This document shows positions 17,060 to 26,072 of a DNA stretch of 64,000 nucleotides, piece after piece (within the stretch, counting starts at the first letter, position 1; each line of letters opens with the position of its first letter). The position numbers and the translations under genes were made by a program. The stretch comes from Paenibacillus andongensis (GTDB lineage: Bacteria > Bacillota > Bacilli > Paenibacillales > NBRC-103111): contig NZ_CP104467.1 in NCBI RefSeq assembly GCF_025369935.1, forward strand, positions 2,177,001-2,241,000, given 5' to 3'. Under the pieces are notes generated by a model, which made no database searches, had not been told where the DNA came from, and saw only the letters and a list, made by a program, of their open reading frames with translations.

Positions 17060-18142
17060 ATGAAGAAGAAAGTAAGTATGCAGCAAATTGCCGATGCCGT
17101 TGGACTTTCGAAATATGCCGTATCCAAGGCATTAGCCGGCAAAGAAGGCGTGAGTGCAAAAACCAGAGAAAAGATATTTGAAGCGGCAACTCAATTTGGC
17201 TATTTTAAACAGCAAAAAGCAGCATCAGAAATAAGTGAAAAACCTAAGAATAAAACAGGGGAATGGACGTCAGAGGATTACGGTTCGGAGAAGCGGACTG
17301 TAGCTATTTTGATGCCTAGTGTTAGGCTTCAAACAATGGACTCAGCCTTCTGGAGTGTAATCGTCCACGGAATTAGCCTGGCATTGTCCCGATATGGGTT
17401 AGGTATGCTGATCATCACCGAGCAAACAGCCGAGCATTTCGAAATGGTGCTGAAACCTGATCGTCTATTGGGAGTAATCGGTGTCGGTGAAGTTTCCACG
17501 AACATGCTGCTGGAGATTCAAAGACTTGATCTGCCGTTTGTGCTAACGGATCATGAGGATTCACTTGTGCCTTCGGATTCTGTATTTGCTTCGAATATCG
17601 ACAGTATGGCGCTAATTACCGGTCACCTCTTGGCATTGGGGCATCGCTCGTTTTGGTTTCTGGGGGATACCCAGTTTTCAAGGAGTTTCATGGATAGGTG
17701 GATTGGGTTCCGAAAGGCTCTAGAGGAACATGCTATTATTGTTGACCCTGTTCGGGACAAACTGCTTTTATCCGGTACGGATAGGGAAGCCATCCACCAT
17801 ACATTGCAGGATAAACTGGATTCCCTTGCTGCGAAGGGCGCGGCTTTGCCAACTGCTTGGGTATGTGCCAATGATGAAATAGCATTATCGGCACTTTCGC
17901 TTCTGAAGAAACGTGGAATAAGTGTACCTTCGGAGATTTGCCTAACAGGTTTTGACAATATCGACGAAAGCCAACGCGCTGAGGTCCCGTTGACAACCGT
18001 GCATGTCAAAAAAGAACAGCTAGGCGAACGTTCCGTTGCCGCACTTCTTGATCGGATTCGTCATCCTCAAAGTCCGTTCGAAAAAATCAACATAGCCTGC
18101 GATTTAGTCGTAAGGGCATCCTCTGGTAGCAGAGCCACGTAA
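17060..18142 (+). CDS. LacI-family transcriptional regulator of the mannobiose epimerase-phosphorylase operon
   Basis: The 360-residue protein has an N-terminal LacI helix-turn-helix at about 5-55 (VSMQQIADAVGLSKYAVSKAL) and a periplasmic-binding-protein-like effector domain, with TGFDNIDES near the C-terminus as in other family members. A charged linker of about 35 residues (60-95) between the two is somewhat longer than usual. It starts at ATG 17060 after AAAGGGG. It is divergent from the epimerase operon, and the palindromes between the genes are probable targets. The inducer could be mannobiose or mannosyl-glucose, which is inference. A good terminator follows. Confidence 0.92.
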   Translation: MKKKVSMQQIADAVGLSKYAVSKALAGKEGVSAKTREKIFEAATQFGYFKQQKAASEISEKPKNKTGEWTSEDYGSEKRTVAILMPSVRLQTMDSAFWSVIVHGISLALSRYGLGMLIITEQTAEHFEMVLKPDRLLGVIGVGEVSTNMLLEIQRLDLPFVLTDHEDSLVPSDSVFASNIDSMALITGHLLALGHRSFWFLGDTQFSRSFMDRWIGFRKALEEHAIIVDPVRDKLLLSGTDREAIHHTLQDKLDSLAAKGAALPTAWVCANDEIALSALSLLKKRGISVPSEICLTGFDNIDESQRAEVPLTTVHVKKEQLGERSVAALLDRIRHPQSPFEKINIACDLVVRASSGSRAT

Positions 18143-18166
18143 CACTATGTAAAAAGGAATTTTTAT

Positions 18167-18210
18167 AAAAAGCAGCTCGTCCTTGATCCAAGGCGTGCTG
18201 CTTTTCCTTT
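18167..18210 (+). terminator. Terminator after lacI-family gene
   Basis: An A-rich arm ending GCAGC (18167-18176) pairs with GCTGCTTTT (18197-18205). An inner stem of partly paired bases closes the loop, and CCTTTTA follows. Confidence 0.8.
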
Positions 18211-18217
18211 TATATCC

Positions 18218-18923
18218 ACTGAAACGCTTCGACATACTTTGGCATATATCCGATCTTTAAATCCACGGCCAGGGCTTGCGTTTGAGCAGAAGGCACCCCA
18301 TTATATCAAACCTGACGCAGTGATTCGGAAAGAACATGGGGACTTTGTGTTAATGATGATGGATGCTTATCTTCCTAAAGTGGTTGTTAATGAAGAATAC
18401 AGCAATACAGCTCCTATTTATCTAAGGATATGACCGGCGATGTATCTCTTTATTTGCGGAATCAGATACAAGATGCCAGCAGTTGCTGTGGGGCTTAGGA
18501 CAAAGGAAATCAACACTGCGGCGTGTCATCGAATTGATTATGAAGGAGCAAATAGCTTTTTTCGATCAGGGCATTTCAAGTCTCAAGTCAATGAATTTTA
18601 AAGAGATTGCTGTGCAAGTTGGGCTTCATGAATCAACGGTGAGCCGTGCTGTTCAAAATAAATATATTCAAACGCCACAAGGAATCTATGCATTAAAATA
18701 TATTTTTCCTTCCGGTGTGTCCACTTCGAATGGTGAAGACACGTCTGCCGAGAGAATTAGATCCAAAATCAAAAAATATATTGATCAAAAGGTGAAGGCG
18801 CAGCCTTTATCTGACCAACAACTGACGGACTTGCTCAATAAGGGAGGTGTTCAAATTTCGCGGCGTACGGTTATGAAGTATCGGGAGGAGATGAAAATAC
18901 TTTCGTCGAGGATTCGCTCCTAG
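18218..18923 (+). pseudogene. rpoN: Degraded C-terminal half of rpoN (sigma-54)
   Basis: Three consecutive frames together recreate the C-terminal half of RNA polymerase sigma-54. The first (to 18433) holds IRSLNPRPG and the end of the core-binding domain, the second (about 18433-18470) reads YLRNQIQDA, and the third (from about 18480 to 18923) holds the helix-turn-helix GLHESTVSR followed by NKYIQTPQGIY, and the RpoN box SRRTVMKYREEM near the end. At least two frameshifts and loss of the activator-interacting N-terminal region make it nonfunctional. Intact sigma-54 is roughly 430-480 residues; about 235 codons remain. The C-terminal 146-codon piece is open, but without core binding it should not act as a sigma factor. 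Confidence 0.88.
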
Positions 18924-19033
18924 CAAATGAAATGTCTATATGAAATTAAAAGAGATGATTTGGATGGATTCTTGGCGCTGCGATTACTTTTGAAGTCAGA
19001 ATCGCTGTTGAAGCCATTTTTCCGGAAAATTTC

Positions 19034-19574
19034 TTGAGGAATTTTACGTTGCTTCGTGTTCACAATGTCAAAAAATTCGACAATACAGGAGAAGATTTGG
19101 AAGATTTGATCTCCATCGGGACGATCGGATTGATCAAAGCAATCGAGTCATTTTCGCCGAACAAAGGGACCAAGCTCGCGACGTTCGCCGCTCGCTGTAT
19201 TGAGAACGAGATCCTTATGCATCTGCGTTCATTGAAGAAAACGCGCAAAGATGTGTCCTTGCATGATCCCATCGGACGCGGACAAAGAGGGGAATGAGAT
19301 TACGTTGATCGACATCCTTGGCACGGAGGCCGACGATGTCGTAGATAAGGTTCAGCTCAAGATAGAGAAGAGTAAAATCTATCGTAATCTGGAGATATTG
19401 GACGATCGCGAGAAGGAAGTCGTCGTTGGCCGGTTTGGTCTGGAACTTGGCGGGGAAGAGCGGACGCAGCGGGAGATTGCGAAAGAGCTGGGTATCAGCC
19501 GCTCGTATGTGTCGCGGATTGAGAAGCGGGCGCTGATGAAGCTTTATCATGAGTTCTATAAGGCGAAACGGTAA
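19034..19574 (+). pseudogene. sigK: Frameshifted sigK (sporulation sigma factor) remnant
   Basis: Frame one (to about 19280) reads [17 protein letters not shown] and [19 protein letters not shown], the conserved region 2 of mother-cell sigma-K. Frame two (from about 19280 to 19574) continues with [16 protein letters not shown], then [13 protein letters not shown] and the region 4 helix-turn-helix ending [15 protein letters not shown]. One extra G near 19278-19281 explains the shift: its removal restores [13 protein letters not shown]. The N-terminal 60 or so residues are missing, and the sequence just upstream of KKFDN is scrambled. The break is not at the skin-element insertion point known in B. 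subtilis sigK. A functional copy presumably exists elsewhere. The preceding gap (18924-19033) contains only a 36-codon open frame without a convincing identity. Confidence 0.88.
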
Positions 19575-19634
19575 CGGTTATAAATCAGTTACTTCATTTA
19601 TTTGGACGATGTGCAAGTAATGGAGGTGAAGGTT

Positions 19635-20309
19635 ATGACGTTAATCCATATCGAGAATGCCAGTAAATACTATATGATGGGCGAGGAAACGATTAAAGCA
19701 TTAGATGATGTCTCGTTAGATATTGATCATGGAGAGTTCGTGGCCATCATGGGACCGTCAGGTTCCGGCAAATCCACACTAATGAACATCATCGGGTGTT
19801 TGGATATTGTTGATAAAGGTATTTATGACTTAGATGGTGAAGCGATAAACGTGCTTAAGGATTCTCAGCTTGCTGAGATTCGTAATCAGAAGATTGGATT
19901 TGTTTTTCAGAGTTTTAACCTGCTGCCGAGATTAAATGCTTTTGAGAATGTGGAGTTGCCTTTGATTTATCGGGGACTGAGCAAAAAGGAAAGAGAGCCA
20001 CTCGTTTTAGATGCCCTTGAATCGGTGGACTTGCTGGAACGCAAGAAGCATTTTCCATTGGAGTTATCTGGTGGACAGCAGCAGCGTGTTGCTATTGCGC
20101 GAACATTGGCAGGAGATCCGTCGATCATTTTGGCAGATGAACCTACGGGGGCGCTGGACTCCCAGACAGGCACAGAGATTTTGGATATTTTCAAAAGATT
20201 GAATGAGCAGGGAAGGACGATTGTCTTGATTACGCATGATCAGGCCATTGCTCAGAAGGCGAAGCGGATTGTGTATTTTCGGGATGGGCGGTTGAGTGAG
20301 GTTGGATAA
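19635..20309 (+). CDS. Orphan ABC transporter ATPase, MacB/LolD type
   Basis: This 224-residue ATPase carries Walker A GPSGSGKST (40-48), Q-loop FVFQSFNLLPRL, signature LSGGQQQR (144-151) and Walker B ILADEP (165-170) followed by TGALDS, and a switch His in LITHD. It belongs to the MacB/LolD/FtsE-like group that normally pairs with an FtsX-type permease and often a membrane-fusion protein. Neither is present; the next genes are sugar importer permeases that use a different ATPase class. ATG 19635 follows GGAGGTGA; the frame extends 11 codons further but without a ribosome site. It is intact, yet sits directly after two pseudogenes, so it may be a stranded fragment of a former antimicrobial-peptide efflux operon. 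Confidence 0.9.
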   Translation: MTLIHIENASKYYMMGEETIKALDDVSLDIDHGEFVAIMGPSGSGKSTLMNIIGCLDIVDKGIYDLDGEAINVLKDSQLAEIRNQKIGFVFQSFNLLPRLNAFENVELPLIYRGLSKKEREPLVLDALESVDLLERKKHFPLELSGGQQQRVAIARTLAGDPSIILADEPTGALDSQTGTEILDIFKRLNEQGRTIVLITHDQAIAQKAKRIVYFRDGRLSEVG

Positions 20310-20321
20310 GTTGAATAAGGA

Positions 20322-20358
20322 CCGGGACTCCGTTAGGAGTGCCGGTTTATTTTTGTTT
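20322..20358 (+). terminator. Terminator after the orphan ABC ATPase
   Basis: Ten-base arms (20322-20331 and 20336-20345) with one mismatch around a 4-nt loop, followed by a T-rich run. The remaining gap to 20570 shows no clear promoter or operator. Confidence 0.8.
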
Positions 20359-20570
20359 TATTAAACTATGCGATTACTATATTCGAACGTAAAGGAACAA
20401 CATAGGTGATTATTTTAAATGTCATGCGCATTTTCTCCAAAAAAATATGCACATCGACCTAAAGAATAACGCATTCATGGAATTCAATGTCGATGATATA
20501 GTTGAATTACACGAGGGAAACCATCAAACAGACAAAAAAGTCATCCCCAACAGCATAGGAGGTTATCAAA

Positions 20571-21530
20571 ATGGAGAGTAGTGTTTCACTTCAATCTAGC
20601 GTAAAGCGAAAAAATAAAATAGGTTTTCTCCAAGAAATGAAAAAAAATTATTTGTTGTATCTAATGGCTTTACCCGGAATGTTAGTTATTTTTGTATTTT
20701 CCTATTTGCCAATGGGCGGGATCGTGATTGCTTTCCAAAACTTCAATCCGATTAAAGGGATTACTGGAAGTGAGTTTGTAGGGTTGCGTAATTTCCGATT
20801 TTTCATCGAATCCAATGATACGTTAAAGGTTATCTTTAATACGCTGTTTCTAAACTCACTGTTTATCCTTTGCGGAACAATTGCATCGGTGGCGATAGCA
20901 GTTATGTTCTCCGAAATATCGGGGAAATGGTTCAAACGTATCAGCCAAACCTTGGTTACATTGCCGAACTTTTTGTCCTGGACGGTCATTGCTATGTTTT
21001 CTGTCTCGTTGTTTTCTGCAGATACGGGCATGATCAACAAATTCCTTGGCGTGTTCGGAATCAGCCCCTTATCGTTATACAGTGAACCTGGCTATTGGCC
21101 ACTGATTCTGGTTCTTTTAAAGATATGGCAAGGAGCTGGTTTTGGCTCCATTATTTATCTAGCTACAATAACCGGAATCAATCCAGAAGTGTATGAATCC
21201 GCATCCATTGACGGTGCAACCCGGTGGGATAAAATTCGGTTTATTACACTTCCGCTTCTGAAGCCGACTATAATTCTGATGGTTCTCTTGGCTATAGGCG
21301 GAATTTTTTACGGAGATTTCGGCATGATTTATGCATTGGTTGGACGTAATGTGGCCTTGTATCCGACAACCGACGTCATTGATACGTATGTATTCCGTGC
21401 ACTTATGGACTTGGGCGATATGAGTATGGCTGCTGCTGTTGGTTTCTTTCAGTCTCTGGTGGGATTCATTCTCGTCGTTACAGTTAACCAGCTAGCCAAG
21501 AAACTCAGTCCCGAATCCGCTCTTTTCTAA
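20571..21530 (+). CDS. ABC importer permease, LplB type
   Basis: The 319-residue membrane protein begins with a short polar stretch and then a first helix LLYLMALPGMLVIFVF. The PMGGIVIAFQNFNP segment right after it is typical of LplB/YtcP-group permeases that import complex oligosaccharides in Paenibacillus and relatives. The EAA loop is EVYESASIDGATRWDK. The start ATG has AGGAGG seven bases upstream. It heads an operon of two permeases and a large binding protein. The substrate is unknown, but the downstream genes on the same strand (GH28-like, lyase, GH88) suggest an oligouronide or an oligosaccharide from the same polymer. Confidence 0.92.
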   Translation: MESSVSLQSSVKRKNKIGFLQEMKKNYLLYLMALPGMLVIFVFSYLPMGGIVIAFQNFNPIKGITGSEFVGLRNFRFFIESNDTLKVIFNTLFLNSLFILCGTIASVAIAVMFSEISGKWFKRISQTLVTLPNFLSWTVIAMFSVSLFSADTGMINKFLGVFGISPLSLYSEPGYWPLILVLLKIWQGAGFGSIIYLATITGINPEVYESASIDGATRWDKIRFITLPLLKPTIILMVLLAIGGIFYGDFGMIYALVGRNVALYPTTDVIDTYVFRALMDLGDMSMAAAVGFFQSLVGFILVVTVNQLAKKLSPESALF

Positions 21531-21565
21531 CATTAGATTTATACAAAGTAAAGCAGGTGTAGAAT

Positions 21566-22450
21566 ATGATCATTAAAGAAAGTCTATCGGACCGTTTGCT
21601 TAAGTATCTCATTTATTTCATCGTAACCTTGTTTTCGTTATACTGTCTGTTCCCTTTTGTATCTGTAATCAGCAGCTCATTCTCCACAGAAACCAGAATT
21701 ATTCAGGAGGGCTATTCCATATGGCCAAAGGATTTTACGTTGGAAGCATACAAGCTTATTTTCAAAGATGACACGATATACCGTGCTTATGGGGTTACGA
21801 TTTTCGTCACGGTTGTTGGCACGGTATTGGCCATGTTGGTTACATGTGCGTTAGCCTATCCGTTATCTCTTCGCCATCTAAAGTATCGGAATATGATGAA
21901 TTTCTTTGTATATTTTACCATGCTGTTTCACGGAGGCTTGGTTGCTAATTATCTCTTAATCAGTAAGTATCTGGGCTGGCAGGATTCGATCTGGGTGCTT
22001 ATCATTCCTGCTCTGGTAAGTCCCTGGAATATGTTCCTGATGCGGAATTTCTTTAAATCCATCGATGAATCCTTGGCAGAGTCAGCTAAAATCGACGGCG
22101 CGAACGATATCTACATTTTATTCCGGATCATCCTGCCGATTTCAATGCCGGCTATCGCCACCGTGGGGCTGTTCTACTCACTGGCCTTCTGGAATAAATG
22201 GTTCGAAGCTATGTTGTATATCTCGAAGGAGAATCTCTGGCCGCTGCAATATCTGATCATGCGCATCATGAGCAATACCCAATTTGCACAAGAGTTGTCT
22301 TCGATGGTGAGCTTGCCTAATTATGTGCCGCCTACGCTGACTATCCGTTTGGCTACAACCGTTGTGACAATCGGTCCGATTATTTTCTTGTATCCTTTTC
22401 TTCAAAAGTACTTTGTAAAAGGGCTAATGGTGGGGTCTGTCAAAGGTTGA
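21566..22450 (+). CDS. ABC importer permease, LplC/CarB-like type
   Basis: This 294-residue membrane protein is the second transmembrane component. Its EAA loop reads SLAESAKIDGANDIYILF, and the C-terminus ends LMVGSVKG as in the LplC group. A helix near the start (YFIVTLFSLYCLFPFVSVI) and the HGGLVANYL segment mark the family. It lies 35 bp after its partner with AAGCAGGTG as a modest ribosome site, and 68 bp before the binding protein gene. It acts with the 20571-21530 permease in the cytoplasmic membrane. Confidence 0.92.
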   Translation: MIIKESLSDRLLKYLIYFIVTLFSLYCLFPFVSVISSSFSTETRIIQEGYSIWPKDFTLEAYKLIFKDDTIYRAYGVTIFVTVVGTVLAMLVTCALAYPLSLRHLKYRNMMNFFVYFTMLFHGGLVANYLLISKYLGWQDSIWVLIIPALVSPWNMFLMRNFFKSIDESLAESAKIDGANDIYILFRIILPISMPAIATVGLFYSLAFWNKWFEAMLYISKENLWPLQYLIMRIMSNTQFAQELSSMVSLPNYVPPTLTIRLATTVVTIGPIIFLYPFLQKYFVKGLMVGSVKG

Positions 22451-22518
22451 AGACGTCTAAACTCGTCCACCTGACGATTTAGTATATATGAGCAAACAAA
22501 AAAAGGGAGGAAACAAAA

Positions 22519-24150
22519 GTGAAAGGGAAATTAAAGGTAATTACCACGTTGGCCGTATCTGTATCGCTCGTCAGTGCAATGGCTGCATGCTCCAAATCGG
22601 ATAAAAATGATACAGGCTCCAGCGCTTCCCCTAGCGCAGCGACCACGTCTTCAGCTGTCAAGGCGCTAGATCCAGTCACACTTAAAGTGATGCTCTTTGG
22701 CGATAAGCCCGCAGATATGGATAAGGTGTTGGCTGAATACGAAAAGCGGACAAAGAACTCATTGAATACCAAGCTGGAGTTTGAGTTCAATCCTGCAAAC
22801 GACCATAAGACGAAATCAAAGTTGAAATTGGCAGCTGGTGAGTCGGTCGATCTGATGTTCGATGCTCCGTGGATGAACTTAACTCAGAATATATCCCAGG
22901 GCTTCTATCAGGAATTGGACAAGTACTTCAACAATGACCAGTATCCAGGTCTCAAAAAAGCATTTTCGAATGAATTCTTGGAAGCTAGTAAGGTGAATGG
23001 CCATATCTATGCCTTACCGATCACCAACATGTTCTATGATACAGAAGTGATATACATTCGTAAGGATCTCCGTGAGAAATATGGGCTGCAACCCATTAAA
23101 TCATATGATGATCTGAAGAAGTATTTGGACAAAGTGAAGGAAAACGAGCCATCAATGATACCTCTTGCTTTGAAAGGCGACCGTGGATTCTTCAAGATGT
23201 TCGGACCTGAAGAGCAAATGACTCAGGTACGAAGTGAGCCTTACGCAATCTCGGGAACAGGAACCACATTCAACGTCATTCTGTCACAGGATGGCAAGAA
23301 GGTGGTTGGTGCAACAACATTGGGCGATCCTGCTGAAGAATTCGCCAAATATCCGGCTCCTTTTAACAAATCAGATTACTTCTATGGCAGTAACGACAAA
23401 AAAGTCGAGTGGAACACTTATGTTCAGAAGGATGTACTGAACGAGAAGGATCCAGGTGCTCTGTTCCAAAGCGGTAAAACAGCTGCTAATGAAGGAACAA
23501 TCAACGATTTCGCCGGCAAAAGTCAAAAGACGAAAGCTGCGATTCCGAATGCAGAAGTTGAATTCTTCGTGTACAACTCGAAGATGATGAATAGGGAAAA
23601 AGGTGCAATTGGAACTGAATACAAGGCATGGAATAATCTAGTTATCCCAACAACCTCCAAAAATGCGGATCGGACGATGAAATTCCTGGATTGGCTCTTC
23701 AGCAGTCAGGACAATCACGATCTGTTCGAGCTTGGTATCGAAGGCACACATTGGACTAAATCCGGCGATGGCTATTACAAAACAACACCGAATACACCAA
23801 ACTATACCTTCCAGGGTTACGAGTTGTCATGGAATCCAACCTTATCCCGTGTAAATGCGGATAATAGCGAAGATGCTATTAAACTGATTTCTTACCAAAA
23901 ACTTCAAGACACCTATTACAAGCTTCCGTTGGCCGGATTTACATTCAACACCGAGCCGGTAAAGTCGGAAATTGCCAAGATTCAACCGAAGAGTATGACA
24001 CTTGATCCTATTCTGAAGAGCGGTTTGGATAAGAACTGGCGTCAAGCCGCTGAGAAGTTGAACAAAGAATTGCGTGACATGGGCTTGGAGAAAGTTCGCG
24101 CAGAGGTTATTAAGCAAGCACAGGATTTTCTTGATAAGACTGTAAAATAA
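22519..24150 (+). CDS. Large solute-binding lipoprotein of the LplA type
   Basis: The 543-residue protein starts at GTG 22519 with GGGAGG upstream. The lipobox MAAC gives lipid-modified C24, followed by a Ser/Thr/Ala-rich tether. The long extracellular domain (VKVML-type beta strand, then LPITNMFYDTEVIYIRKDL, and a C-terminal DNKNWRQA-like helix region) is typical of family-1 binding proteins that pair with LplB/LplC permeases and are about 100 residues longer than CUT1 maltose-type proteins. It is the last gene of the importer operon and is followed by a hairpin terminator. Confidence 0.92.
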   Translation: MKGKLKVITTLAVSVSLVSAMAACSKSDKNDTGSSASPSAATTSSAVKALDPVTLKVMLFGDKPADMDKVLAEYEKRTKNSLNTKLEFEFNPANDHKTKSKLKLAAGESVDLMFDAPWMNLTQNISQGFYQELDKYFNNDQYPGLKKAFSNEFLEASKVNGHIYALPITNMFYDTEVIYIRKDLREKYGLQPIKSYDDLKKYLDKVKENEPSMIPLALKGDRGFFKMFGPEEQMTQVRSEPYAISGTGTTFNVILSQDGKKVVGATTLGDPAEEFAKYPAPFNKSDYFYGSNDKKVEWNTYVQKDVLNEKDPGALFQSGKTAANEGTINDFAGKSQKTKAAIPNAEVEFFVYNSKMMNREKGAIGTEYKAWNNLVIPTTSKNADRTMKFLDWLFSSQDNHDLFELGIEGTHWTKSGDGYYKTTPNTPNYTFQGYELSWNPTLSRVNADNSEDAIKLISYQKLQDTYYKLPLAGFTFNTEPVKSEIAKIQPKSMTLDPILKSGLDKNWRQAAEKLNKELRDMGLEKVRAEVIKQAQDFLDKTVK

Positions 24151-24166
24151 TATTCTTCTCATACTA

Positions 24167-24206
24167 TAGAACACCCGACCCTATGTGGTCCGGGTGTTCT
24201 AGTTCT
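24167..24206 (+). terminator. Hairpin terminator after importer operon
   Basis: An 11-base arm (24167-24177) pairs with 24191-24201, with additional inner pairs ACC/GGT. The T-tract is weak, so some read-through into the kinase gene is possible. Confidence 0.7.
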
Positions 24207-24296
24207 ATGTATATTGAACTGGTGTAAGAGATACTTTTTCTAAGTCGGTATTTCGGGTAAGATATAGATGAAATCAAGCGTAACTGGGGAGAGAGC

Positions 24297-26072
24297 ATGA
24301 TGAAGCTTCGATTCAATTTCTGGCACAGCTTGTTCTTTAAGTTTTCATTGGCCTTTCTTTTTGTAGGGATGATTCCAATCTTTGTTCTCAGTATTCTTTC
24401 CCTCTACCAGTTTACTGGACAAATTGAACGGCATACCGTTAACAATATCAAGCAGATGTTGGTGTATATGAGCAATAATTCGTCTGACATCTTCAACAGC
24501 TACGACGACATCTCCAAAATGATGTACACGAAACCGGATCCGACTTCAATTTTTATGAATGAACAGTCATTAATGTTTCCGAACGGTGTTAACTCGTCTG
24601 CTATGGACGATTTTGTGAAGAACATATTATTCAGCGACCGTTTTATCCAAAATGTTATGTTTGTTAAGGCTTCTGACCGTTCAGTTTATCAGCAATCCCG
24701 TGGAAATAAGCGGATGGACCCACTGGTGTCATTTCCCCCGATAGAGTGGGATTATCAAATCCGGACAAATCCCAAAAAACTGTCCATCTTCCCTTATCAC
24801 ATGGAAACTTATTACGGTTCGCAAGATCTGGTCATGACGTTTGCACGCAGCTGGATAGATACGACAAATGGCGTTCGAAACCCAATAAATTTGTACGGTA
24901 CATTATATCTGGATATTGATGTGGGTGTATTTGATGGCTTGCTTCAACAAGCGAAGCTTGGAAGCCGGGATGAAATATATATTGTCAACGGAAATGACAG
25001 CATCTTATATTCCAACAGACGGGATAGAATAGGGGGCAGATTCGATGAAACTTCTATTAAATCCCGTGGGGATATGATGATCTTTTCGGAACCCATTCCG
25101 GTTATTCAAGGAAAAGTCGTTGGGTTAATTGCTAAGGAAGGGATATATTCGCCAATCAACAGAACGAAGAAGAGTGTCTGGTTGGCAGCGATTCTAAGTT
25201 TTGTCGCTTTATTCATTATGGGAATCTTATTTTCCAGAATGTTTACAAAACCAATTCTTCACCTTATGCGCCATATGATCAAAATCGAATCCGGCAATTT
25301 AGATAATGTCGTCCACATCAAGAGAAAAGATGAAATGGGACGGCTGGCAAACGGATTTAACAGGATGGTGGAACGGTTAAAGGAATTTATTAATGAGGCA
25401 TATATTAACGAAATCAAACGGAAGCAGGCTGAATTGAATGCGTTGAAAAGTCAAATCCGGCCGCATTATCTGTATAATACATTGGAAGTAATTAGAATGA
25501 GTGCTATTGCGAATGGGGACCGGAAGGTCGGCGATATGATCCATTCGTTATCGGATCAACTTCAATATGTGATCGATTATGGAGATGAATTCGTTAAGCT
25601 GGAGCATGAGTTGGAGCACCTTCGCCATTATTTTCATCTGATCGAGGTTCGTTTTGATAACCAGATTTCGCTTCAAGTCGAGCTTCGAAACCAGGTTTTA
25701 CTGGAAGCGATGGTGCTAAAGTTGATACTGCAGCCGTTGGTTGAAAATGCGGTTCACCATGGTATTCGTCCAAAAGGTGGTAAAGGAACGGTTCTGATTG
25801 TAATAGAGAAGGTTGATGAAGGTGTTATGGGGATTACCGTGTACGACGATGGATTAGGGATGGACCAAGAGAAAATGAAATCCTTGCAGGATCACCTAGC
25901 CAATGTCGCAGGAACTAGCGTTCGAGGTATAGGCATCAAAAATGTGCATGAACGGATCAAAGCAGCATATGGCGAACGATATGGCCTGGATATCGAGAGC
26001 AGACCCCATATCGGAACTTCTGTCCGGATATTGCTTCCCTTACAATTGGAGGTGGATTATGAGCAAAATTAG
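24297..26072 (+). CDS. Membrane sensor histidine kinase (YesM/LytS-type)
   Basis: The 591-residue protein has membrane helices at about 12-35 and 295-318 flanking an extracytoplasmic sensor region of roughly 260 residues, then HAMP, a His_kinase domain with H390 in LKSQIRPHYLYNTLE, and an ATPase domain with LVENAVHHG, DDGLGMD and GIGIKN. The usual INPHF is here IRPHY, a conservative variant. Start ATG 24297 (or the adjacent 24300) follows GGGGAGAG. The gene overlaps the response regulator by 14 bases, implying translational coupling. It likely senses the ligand of the adjacent importer or of the third-component binding protein downstream. Confidence 0.92.
   Translation: MMKLRFNFWHSLFFKFSLAFLFVGMIPIFVLSILSLYQFTGQIERHTVNNIKQMLVYMSNNSSDIFNSYDDISKMMYTKPDPTSIFMNEQSLMFPNGVNSSAMDDFVKNILFSDRFIQNVMFVKASDRSVYQQSRGNKRMDPLVSFPPIEWDYQIRTNPKKLSIFPYHMETYYGSQDLVMTFARSWIDTTNGVRNPINLYGTLYLDIDVGVFDGLLQQAKLGSRDEIYIVNGNDSILYSNRRDRIGGRFDETSIKSRGDMMIFSEPIPVIQGKVVGLIAKEGIYSPINRTKKSVWLAAILSFVALFIMGILFSRMFTKPILHLMRHMIKIESGNLDNVVHIKRKDEMGRLANGFNRMVERLKEFINEAYINEIKRKQAELNALKSQIRPHYLYNTLEVIRMSAIANGDRKVGDMIHSLSDQLQYVIDYGDEFVKLEHELEHLRHYFHLIEVRFDNQISLQVELRNQVLLEAMVLKLILQPLVENAVHHGIRPKGGKGTVLIVIEKVDEGVMGITVYDDGLGMDQEKMKSLQDHLANVAGTSVRGIGIKNVHERIKAAYGERYGLDIESRPHIGTSVRILLPLQLEVDYEQN

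Noticed and set aside
18927-19037. 36-codon open frame between the rpoN and sigK remnants
   Set aside because: A faint resemblance to the N-terminus of membrane permeases was considered, but it is too short and unsupported to annotate.
19034-19574. Skin-element style interruption of sigK
   Set aside because: The break is a one-base shift at a different place from the known skin junction, and no recombinase gene is nearby.
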